DNA of 64,000 nucleotides. It comes from Acidimicrobiales bacterium (GTDB taxonomy: Bacteria; Actinomycetota; Acidimicrobiia; Acidimicrobiales; SKKL01). Below are positions 39,469 through 47,400 of this stretch, piece after piece (positions within the stretch are counted from its first letter, which is position 1; the number at the start of each line of letters is the position of its first letter). The DNA is taken from positions 272,165-336,164 of the forward strand of contig JAXHLR010000004.1 of assembly GCA_034521975.1 (NCBI GenBank), written 5' to 3'. The translations under genes were made by a program, and so were the position numbers. The notes beneath the pieces are model-generated. The model did no database searches and was not told the origin of the DNA. It saw only the letters and a list, made by a program, of their open reading frames with translations.

Positions 39469-40104
39469 ATGGAACGCGTCATCGCCACCCACCACCATGA
39501 CGGCCACCAGCTCGACGTCGTCGAGCTCGTCGATGACGACGACCTCACCGTCCGCTTCGTCGTCGACGGCCAGCTTCTGCCAGCTGATGCCCACCCCGGC
39601 CACGTTCCCACAGCCGAGGAGGCGAGGTCCCTCTTGGCGACCCGGTCCAAGGGGGCCGACTCCAACCGGGTCGCCGAGCACGAAGCGAAACACAGCGTGC
39701 TCAGCCCTCAGGAGGTCATCGCTCTGCTCGACGCGCTCGACGACCAGCATCGGGCGCATGCCACCTATGCGCAGGTCGTCTCCGACTTCGGCGAGGTGAT
39801 GCCCTTCGCGAACATCGTCGGATCGAAGAGTCGCCACATCGAGTCCCTCACCGAGCTGATGCAACGATACGAGGTGCCGGTACCCACCGACCCGTGGCCG
39901 ACGAAGGTGGAGCGGTACGAATCGGTTGCCGATGCCTGTGCCGAAGCCGCCGAGGCCGAGCGCGCGAGCGCAACGCTCTGCTCCCGGCTCCTCGCCCACG
40001 CCGGGCGATCCGAGGTCCGCGACGTGCTCCACGAGCTCGAGGAGGCCTCGCGACAGCGGCACCTCCCCGCCTTCCAACGCTGCGTCGAGCAGGGGCAGCG
40101 ATGA
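39469..40104 (+). CDS. Ferritin-like DUF2202 protein
   Basis: 211 residues from ATG 39469. The C-terminal 140 residues read LLDALDDQHRAHATYAQVV, FGEVMPFANIVGSKSRHIESL, then YESVADACAEAAEAE: a four-helix ferritin-like fold typical of DUF2202. The N-terminal 70 residues are His/Asp-rich (THHHDGHQLDVVELVDDDDL). Plausible metal or peroxide role next to the katG/ZIP block. Confidence 0.75.
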   Translation: MERVIATHHHDGHQLDVVELVDDDDLTVRFVVDGQLLPADAHPGHVPTAEEARSLLATRSKGADSNRVAEHEAKHSVLSPQEVIALLDALDDQHRAHATYAQVVSDFGEVMPFANIVGSKSRHIESLTELMQRYEVPVPTDPWPTKVERYESVADACAEAAEAERASATLCSRLLAHAGRSEVRDVLHELEEASRQRHLPAFQRCVEQGQR

Positions 40105-40139
40105 AACGGGGCGTCGAGCGGCCGCCGGACAGGCTCGGG

Positions 40140-41075
40140 TCAGTCGGGTAGATAGAAGTAGTGCACGCGGGAGTGGCCACCCTCCAGCTCCCAGGTCTCG
40201 ACGATCAGCTCCGCGTCCTGCTTGTGCAGCGCGTAGAACGCGGTGGCGACATCACCGCTCCACGCATCCTCGAGCGTCACCTCCCAGTCGGATGCAGCGA
40301 ACGTCTCTTCGAGTGCCGCCTTCGTGTCACCGGCGTCGCCACCCTCGAAGGTCGCGCCGAAGAACCCCTCGGTGTCGATGCCGGCCTCTCGCGCGAAGCG
40401 CTCAGTCGGTGAGTAGGAGTCCTCGATGTCCGCGGCGCTCGTGAGGACGAGCCCCTCCGGCACAGGCGCATCGGCAGGGAACGAGGCCGGAAGGACGTCC
40501 TGACCGACTCCACGCAGGCTCCCGGCCAGTTGGGCGTCGGGGAGGTACAGCACGCACGCCTTCGTCCGTGCACCGTCGTCCCATTCCTCCTCTGTGGGCT
40601 GCACGCGGAAGCCGCCCAGTGCACTCGGCGAGCCGTCGATCCCGAGGAACTCGTTGAACGCGGGGACACAGACCTCCTGGAAGAGATCGTCCCAGACGTC
40701 CTCATCGGGGTAGGCGGCGTCGGCTCCCTCCTCGAGTGTGTGGACGGTGACGACCTCCCTGTCGTGGGGTGGTTCGCAGTCGACGATCAGCGGTGGACGT
40801 GAGTAGTCGGGATCGCCGCCATCGTCGAACCGGTGGTCGAAGCAGTCACCGTCGGAGAGGTATCCGGTGAAACTCGCCGGCGTCGCGTCGGGGTTCGAGG
40901 AGCCATCCTGCGACCCCGTCGTTTCGGACGATCCCGTGTCGGCGTCCTCGGCATCGGCGTCGACCGGTGCCGAGCCATCGGGCGAGGGGCTTGCTGCGGT
41001 GTCATCGTCCCCACCGCCGCAGCCAGCCAGGAGCACCACCACCAGCGCGCCAACGCCAAGCAACCTTCGGGTCAT
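40140..41075 (-). CDS. Septum-formation-domain lipoprotein
   Basis: 311 residues from ATG 41075. Lipoprotein signal: MTRRLLGVGALVVVLLAGC, with lipid-modified Cys19. A Ser/Asp/Thr-rich linker is followed by a Septum_form-like region (DCFDHRFDD, VDCEPPHDREVVTV, VCVPAFNEFLG) with paired Cys, and a C-terminal domain ending VHYFYLPD. Predicted to be surface-anchored. Confidence 0.78.
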   Translation of the reverse strand: MTRRLLGVGALVVVLLAGCGGGDDDTAASPSPDGSAPVDADAEDADTGSSETTGSQDGSSNPDATPASFTGYLSDGDCFDHRFDDGGDPDYSRPPLIVDCEPPHDREVVTVHTLEEGADAAYPDEDVWDDLFQEVCVPAFNEFLGIDGSPSALGGFRVQPTEEEWDDGARTKACVLYLPDAQLAGSLRGVGQDVLPASFPADAPVPEGLVLTSAADIEDSYSPTERFAREAGIDTEGFFGATFEGGDAGDTKAALEETFAASDWEVTLEDAWSGDVATAFYALHKQDAELIVETWELEGGHSRVHYFYLPD

Positions 41076-41353
41076 CGATCCACCTCCGGCGTCGCTGACG
41101 TCCGAGTGTGGCATTTCGTCGCGGCCATTTCCGCGAATCGTGCGCTCGGCTATGGGGCGGCTCCTCCCTTCACCCACCGAATGTCGACGCGGCCGTTTCG
41201 CACTCAGGACCGACATCGGGGCTGCGCAGGCGCCCCACTCAGGAGATGAACCACGCTCGAGGTACCTGCGCTTTGCCTGGTCGTCAGTCGTGATCTGGCG
41301 CGGACGGGGCCCACCGAGGGTCCGGTGATCGCACCCCCAGCTCCTCGGCCACC
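41076..41353. other. Gene-free stretch
   Basis: 278 bp upstream of the septum lipoprotein and downstream of the next lipoprotein on the same strand. Mixed sequence of lower GC; I see no hairpin, repeat or credible ORF. Confidence 0.5.
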
Positions 41354-42331
41354 TCAGCCGGTGGGCGTGAGCTCGAACTCCAGCTCGACGAGGGGATCGG
41401 TGAGGCCCGGACCCTGAGGGCTGATGTGCAGGATGTAGGTATCCTCGCCCAGCTCGTCGGGATCGAAGACGACACCATCGAGCTCGAAGCTCACCATGAC
41501 CCCGCGGAGCGTCTCGCCGCCGGAGATGATCTCGTTCGGTCCCCCTTCTGGCGAGATCTGCGTCCCGTCGGGTAGGACGAGGCGGAAGGAGTCACCCATC
41601 ACGTTCGCGTCGTACCTCGAGTCGACCAGCATCGTCACGTCGACGGTCACGAGCAGGATCGGGGCATCGACCGGCTGCTGGGCCACCGTCGAAATGCGGC
41701 TGAGGGGGTCGTGGGCGAACAGTTCGAGACCGGTGATCGCGGCTTCGATCTGGCCGTCGTCCACCATCTGCTCCGGCGCCTCGAGGGTGATCGGAGCGGC
41801 GGGAACCGTGGCGTCGGGGTCGCTCAGGGGAACCATCGCCTGGATCTGGCGCTCCGTACCCGCGTACAGGGCGGCGTCGTCGAAGGCGAACGACTCGTCG
41901 ACCATGAACTCGGCGGTCAACCGACCGCTCGCGCCCGGTCGGACGACGTCACCGAACGACGAGGTCATCGCCGATCTGTCACCCCAGCGAAGCTCGAACT
42001 CGTCGGCTGGGAAGACGCCATCGCTCTCCCGAAGGTTCTCGGTCACCAGGTCGACCTCGACGGTCGACCCATCACCGACGTCGTCGGCGCCGAGGCGAGC
42101 CTCGACGATGTCGACCCGGAACCCCGCGTAGTAGATCTCGGCCCCGACCTCGACCACCTCGGGCTCGAGCGCCGGTTCATCCTCGGGAGCGATCGTGGTC
42201 GCCTCCGAGGTCATCGTGGTGGTGACCTGTGACGCATCGTCGTCGCTACCGCAGGCCACCACGGCCAAGCCGAGAGCAGCGACAGCAGCGACTGCGAACA
42301 TGCGGTGAACGCGCGACAGCAAGGAAACCAT
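41354..42331 (-). CDS. Secreted lipoprotein, immunoglobulin-like domains possible
   Basis: 325 residues. Signal peptide and lipobox GLAVVAC (Cys27). A Thr/Glu-rich linker is followed by two beta-rich regions (EIYYAGFRVDIVEARLG and QIEAAITGLELFAHDPL), resembling DUF4352-type extracellular domains. No catalytic motif seen. A second Met at residue 11 is an alternative start. Confidence 0.7.
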   Translation of the reverse strand: MVSLLSRVHRMFAVAAVAALGLAVVACGSDDDASQVTTTMTSEATTIAPEDEPALEPEVVEVGAEIYYAGFRVDIVEARLGADDVGDGSTVEVDLVTENLRESDGVFPADEFELRWGDRSAMTSSFGDVVRPGASGRLTAEFMVDESFAFDDAALYAGTERQIQAMVPLSDPDATVPAAPITLEAPEQMVDDGQIEAAITGLELFAHDPLSRISTVAQQPVDAPILLVTVDVTMLVDSRYDANVMGDSFRLVLPDGTQISPEGGPNEIISGGETLRGVMVSFELDGVVFDPDELGEDTYILHISPQGPGLTDPLVELEFELTPTG

Positions 42332-42757
42332 GGCACTTCCTTTCCTCCGTCTCCCCAGAATCGTCCTACTTCCGGTGGCGGTGGCCCAGGGCCGAAGGTC
42401 ACCATCGCCATGCGGACCGGAACTCAGGGACCTCCCTGACCGTCCTTCAACTGGGAAATGTCACCGGGTGAGGTTTTCCATCAGCTGTGAACGGTCATCC
42501 AATGTCCATCCAACGGCGAGAAGCGTCCGGAACACCCCGGGGTACACCCGGCCCAGGTCCTGAGTACAGGTGTCCGTCAACCCGGGGTAGGTCCATCACA
42601 CCCGCACCGTGATCGACGGCCACCGGCGCGACCCGAGGACCGCTACCGAATGCGTCGACTCACCGCCGACGAGATGGCAAGGCTCTGCCGGCTCGCCAGG
42701 CTAGGCCCGCCCGAGCACCAGCAGGTGCGCCATCTCACAAGAACCAGACTCTGCGCG
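42332..42757. other. Gene-free stretch holding element boundary
   Basis: 426 bp. Contains the inverted-repeat end GGGAAATGTCACC (42453-42465), the direct repeat (42464-42487) and GC palindromes such as ACCCCGGGGT. A 99-residue frame at 42650-42949 on the plus strand is antisense to the RT 3' end and has no features, so I do not call it. Confidence 0.6.
42464..42487 (+). repeat. Left direct repeat flanking the RT locus
   Basis: 24 bp, matching 44425-44448 at about 21 positions; the core TTTTCCATCAGCTG is identical. In the right copy, this core contains the stop codon and last two codons of nrdJ. Confidence 0.85.
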
Positions 42758-44284
42758 CTAGCCGGACGTAACGAGCGTGACCGCAGGTGCGATCTCCCGA
42801 TACTGATTCGCGAGTGGCTTCAGGCGACGTTGAGCAACGTCACGAGGCTGCGACGCATAGCCGGAGACTGCGGCCCGACGGTACCCGACATGGGAGAGCG
42901 TATCGACGAGGTGATCGGCATCGTTCGGCTTCCAGGCGCGGCTCGATGACCACGCCTTGACTGCCCAAGCACCGACCGAAGGCTGACGGTGCGTAGCTTG
43001 CTCCCACGCGAAATCATGCAGGCGCTGCCCGTTCTGCTTGTCGACACGGTATTCAGCCAGGGCCCGAAATGCGTGTAGCTGGCCAGCTGAGGTGTGCTTA
43101 TCGGGGGTGCGGCCCACCGCCCGGTCCATCAGCCATGTGACGTCGATCGCCTCTCGGGCGTCGCGGTCAGCTGCGATCGCCACTAGGTAGTCACCGACGG
43201 AGCGGGGCTCCCGGTCGAACCAGTGGGGGTTCGCCTGGAGAAACTCGAGAGCTCCCGGGTCCTTGTGAATACGGAACCGCCCGAGCACGGACCGAAGGTG
43301 TGCGGCGGGAAGCTGCCCGTCAAGGCCGAGCGACTGCATCATCGTCTCGGCCTCGAGCAGATCGCAGAGTCCGTCAGTGCCCTCGACGGCGAATAGTGAA
43401 TCGCGAGACGGGTCGAGCAGCTTCTGCTCTGCGACGGGCGCCTTCAGCAGCATGCCGGTCTTGCGGCCATTGAGATGCAAGCCGACCCCACCCAAGAGCT
43501 CGCCGATCATTCCGTGCAACTCGGGCCACAAGGCGGGGTCGGTGAGGAACACGTCAAGGTCGTCAGTCCATCGCACGAACTTCCGGCCCTGGGCTACTAG
43601 TTCTTGATCAACTGCACCTACGAACAGGTTCGCAATCGGCCCTGAACCCTCGAAACCGATCGGCAGTCCCGTTCCTCCCGGGAACAGCACGGCGAGCAGC
43701 TGCACGATCACCTCAACCGCACCGGCGGGTGCACCCGCTTGGAGGAGCAGCTCAGCAGCGTGATGATGACCGCAGGACGGGAAGAAGTTCTCGATGTCGA
43801 AGAAGCCGACTGCCGCGGTCCGATCATCGTCGTAGTAAGCGCGCTGAAGCTCCCGCCGACGTCGGTGCTGCTCGACGAAGGCGGCTGAGAACCATCCTGG
43901 ACCGGTGGTTCCGATCAGCCCGTTGAGAACATGGCGACTATCGGTCGCAGCCTTGATCGCAGCGGAGCACCGGCCAACATAGGACCGCAACCCCAGCTCA
44001 TCGTAGGGATCAAGGACCGTCAGCCCCCGCGTGGCCGAACCGTCCGATTTCGGAAGCGGGAACCTCTCGGTGCGCTGAAGAGCAACGCCGCCCTCAAGCT
44101 GCCCCCGGACGAGCTCGTAAGTCGCGCCGGGGTCGCAGTAAAGATCCTCAAAGCCAAGGACGTCGGGTACGTCACGGGCTTGGGCGAAGCGCCGCGCTGC
44201 GGCAACACCCTCTCGGATGTCGGATCGGAGTGGTCGGAGACCACCGGGGTCAGAATTGAAGGTGTTCGATGGGTCAGCCCTCAC
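42758..44284 (-). CDS. Reverse transcriptase of an unassigned, defence-like group
   Basis: 508 residues from GTG 44284. RT blocks: an early FPLPKSDGSATRGLTVLDPYDELGLRS region (75-101), motif A FFDIENFF with Asp163, motif B GTGLPIGFEGSGPIANLF (204-221), motif C RWTDDLDVF with Asp241-Asp242 (Trp instead of the usual Tyr/Phe), then GLHLNGRKT. A 230-residue, mostly helical C-terminal extension has no maturase, HNH or integrase motif. It is a single gene with no accompanying intron. This matches stand-alone RTs of the Abi/DRT kind that act against phage, but the subgroup cannot be fixed by eye. Confidence 0.85.
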   Translation of the reverse strand: MRADPSNTFNSDPGGLRPLRSDIREGVAAARRFAQARDVPDVLGFEDLYCDPGATYELVRGQLEGGVALQRTERFPLPKSDGSATRGLTVLDPYDELGLRSYVGRCSAAIKAATDSRHVLNGLIGTTGPGWFSAAFVEQHRRRRELQRAYYDDDRTAAVGFFDIENFFPSCGHHHAAELLLQAGAPAGAVEVIVQLLAVLFPGGTGLPIGFEGSGPIANLFVGAVDQELVAQGRKFVRWTDDLDVFLTDPALWPELHGMIGELLGGVGLHLNGRKTGMLLKAPVAEQKLLDPSRDSLFAVEGTDGLCDLLEAETMMQSLGLDGQLPAAHLRSVLGRFRIHKDPGALEFLQANPHWFDREPRSVGDYLVAIAADRDAREAIDVTWLMDRAVGRTPDKHTSAGQLHAFRALAEYRVDKQNGQRLHDFAWEQATHRQPSVGAWAVKAWSSSRAWKPNDADHLVDTLSHVGYRRAAVSGYASQPRDVAQRRLKPLANQYREIAPAVTLVTSG

Positions 44285-44372
44285 ACGTCGTGCGGTCGGT
44301 TGTCGGCTCGGTAGGCACGGATTCGCCTGGGAACGCAGCTGGGCCGGGTGCTCGCGATAGTTAGCAGTTGCG

Positions 44373-44434
44373 CCTTTCCCTGGCGCGAAGTCAGGCCTTC
44401 CCTGGCCGCGAAATCAGGGGTTTCCCTGGTGACA
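44373..44434 (-). repeat. 23-bp tandem repeats resembling IS21-type ends
   Basis: Two full units and a partial third with exact 23-bp spacing (44373, 44396, 44419), each containing TTCCCTGG and, in the full units, CGCGAA. The last ends in GGTGACA. Multiple short internal repeats behind a TG...CA terminus are characteristic of IS21-family ends. They lie between the RT start and nrdJ stop. No transposase gene is present. Confidence 0.75.
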
Positions 44435-44448
44435 TTTTCCATCAGCTG
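44425..44448 (+). repeat. Right direct repeat, overlapping nrdJ 3' end
   Basis: Partner of 42464-42487. Includes the TCA (minus-strand TGA) stop of nrdJ at 44442-44444. Its GGTGACATTTTCC portion (44428-44440) is also an inverted copy, 12 of 13 bases, of GGGAAATGTCACC at 42453. Confidence 0.85.
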
Positions 44449-47400
44449 CAGCCGCTGGTGTTGCCGCAGCTGGGGCAGGCGTGGCACGAGCCGGCCCGCT
44501 GCATCTGGACACCGCACTGCATGCACATCGGCGCGTCGCTCGACTGCTGCATCGGGGTCGAACCCGACTCCCGCTGCATCTGGGCCGACAGCTCCGAGGC
44601 CGAGGGGATCGACTTGGGATCGGGTTGGACATCGGAACCGGTGCTGGTCTCGGTGGTCGACTCCTCGACCCCGGGCAGCGTGGGCTGGGTGCGCTCTTCG
44701 ATGGTGAAGATCCCGAGCTCGGCCCTCTCCTCGTAGCTGAGGTACTCGATCGCCAGCTTGCGGAACAGGTAGTCCATGAGGCTGGAGGCGATCCGCACAT
44801 CGGGATCGTCGGTCATGCCCGCAGGCTCGAAGCGCATGCCGGTGAAGGCTTCGATGAAACCGCGCAGAGGCACGCCGTACTGCAGGCCGTGGCTGAGCGA
44901 GATGGCGAAGGCGTCCATGATCCCCGCCAGGGTCGAACCCTGCTTGGACACCCGAACGAAGATCTCGCCGGGGCGACCGTCGGTGTACTCGCCGACGGTG
45001 ACGAAGCCCTTGCAGTCGGCCACCCGAAACTCGAAGGTCTTGGAGGAGCGAGTGCGGGGCAGGCGCTCGCGCACCGGCACCTCGACGACCCGCTCGACCA
45101 CCTTCTCGACGACCTCGGCCGGCGACTCGGCCACGTCCTTCTTCACCGTGGACAACGGCTGGGAGTTCTTGCAGTTGTCGCGGTAGATGGCGACGGCCTT
45201 GACCCCGAGCTTCCACGCCTCGATGTGGAGCGCCTCGACGTCTTCGATCGTGGCCTCCTCGGGCAGGTTCACGGTGTTGTGGTTCATGATGCCGTTGCCG
45301 ACGAAGGCATGGGTCGCCGGCACCGACAGGTCGTACACCTCACGCAGTCCAGCGTCGGCGACCGACTCCACGGGGCTGAAGTGCAGCCCGTCGTCGACGA
45401 TCTGGTGCAGCCAGGAGGGCACGGCGTCTCCGGCAACCGCGATGACACGTTCGAGGGTCTCGCGGGTGACCCGCCTGGTGCGGCGATCGCACAGGTACGC
45501 GAACTCTGCCCGCACCCCGTAGCCGTTGCGTCCGCTCTTTCCCCTCGGCAGCATCTCGTAGAGGTCCCGTGGGGCGATCGGCACCACATCGGAGGTCGCA
45601 TGTCGGCTGCCGAACGTGCGAGCGCTGAGCAGCGCAGCGGCGGCTGCCTTGTCCGGCTCGAGGAACGGCACGAGCTCGATCAACCGCTGGGCATCGCCGC
45701 CGGTGACGTACACCTCGCCGTAGTGCTTGTCGTAGTCGCGGTTGTACTTCTCGACTCGACCGCTCCGGATCCCCAGGTTCGTGAGCACGGCCTGGAGGTC
45801 GTCGAGCAGGCCCGCCGAGTCGAGGCAGATCGCCCACTTCGGAGCGGTCGACACGGTGGTGTAGGCGTCGAGCCACAGCCCCTGCAGGAAGGCCAGAACG
45901 TGGTGGCGAGGCGAACGCAACACCGCATCGGGGATGCGCTTCTCACGTGCACGGTGTCCCAAGCCGAGGTGATCGAGGAACTCGACCACGGTCTTGGATG
46001 CCACCGTCACCGAGGGGCAGCGGACACCGTCATCGACGACTCGAGCCTCGAGTCCGAACAGCGAACGCCACGCCGACACCACGCGGTCGCGAACCGCCGG
46101 CACCGAGTTGGTGACGTGAACGGTGTAGGTGCTGGCGGTGACGTGTCCTTCCGACGCGATCGCCCCCAGCAGGAACGCCAGTTCGGAGCTCATCTCATCG
46201 GGGATCGTCACCTTGGTCTGGGAGCCATATGGGGCCGACGGCTCGAAGTCATCGAAGCGAGCAGGCAGAGGCGACCACATCTGTGAGCCGTACTGCTGGG
46301 CCACGAGATCTGTCGGCTCGATCTCGTCGAGCCGCTTCCAGGCGATCCCCTGCTCGCTGCCAACGAGCAGCCGGTGGTTGGGCGTGCCGGTGATGGTGTG
46401 GCCCGACCGCAGCGTGACGGTGATCGTGGGCCGCAGACCGCCGTAGTAGAAGGCGTCGGTCTTCTGTGGACCGTCGATCGAAGCAACCTCGACGATCTCG
46501 TCACGGAAGCTGTCGGGCGCCTCGCTCTGGTGAAGCGAACCGATGCGGACGAGACCGTCAGCGGTCGGCACCAACGTGTCGCCCACCACGCACTTGCTGA
46601 TCGCGCCGCTGATGAAGGGCTGGACCGCGCCCATCATGCGCACGTGGCCGTTGTGGTGGATGGCGTTGTCGCCCATCGAGCAGGCGAACACCTCGAGGTG
46701 CTCGGCCTTGAGCTGTGGGCAACCGAGGATGGTCTTGTTCTCCTCGAGGTAGGCCATGATGTCGGCCTGCTCGTCGGCGGTGTAGCCGAGGTTGCGCAGC
46801 GCCCGGGGCACCGTCTGGTTGATGATCGACATGGTGCCGCCGCCGACCAGCTTCTTCATCTTGAACAAGCTGAGGTCGGGCTCGACCCCGGTGGTGTCAC
46901 AGTCCATCATCAGCCCGATGGTGTTGTGGCTGATGAACCCGTTGGCCACATAGGTGACGTTCTCGGGCACCGAGATGTCGTAGGTGAACTCCTCGTCGCC
47001 CAGCTCGGCAGATTCGACGGTGTCGAAGAAGAATCCGAGCAGGTGGCCGAGTTCGGCATCGCCGCTGAGCTCGTGGAGCTCGGTGGCCAGTCGACGGGTG
47101 ATGGTGCCCGAACGGTTCAACTCCATGAGCGCCACCCTGCGGTTGCGACCGTTGGTCGGCGCCACCCGGTCGATCAGCTCGCGACTGGCCGGGATGTGGT
47201 CGTAGCGTGCGGCCTGGGGAGCGTCGCTGGTGTCGACCCTGGCCGACTTGGAGCCTCCGATGAAGCCGACCTCGTCGAGCCACCGCTGGTTGACCGCACG
47301 GTTGAGCAGGCGCACGACCGACAGGTCCGAGCCCCGGCCGCTGGTCTGGTGCGACAACGTGGTGACGAACCCGAGGGCCAGCATGAGGCTCTGGACCTCG

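Noticed and set aside
42650-42949. 99-residue plus-strand frame next to the RT
   Set aside because: It is antisense to the RT C-terminus, has no ribosome site and no family signal.
42758-44284. Group II intron maturase
   Set aside because: No maturase X domain, HNH domain or domain V/VI-like RNA structure could be seen around the gene.
44373-44434. CRISPR array or diversity-generating template repeat
   Set aside because: Units are directly tandem with no spacers, there are only 2.7 copies, and no cas or DGR accessory genes are present.
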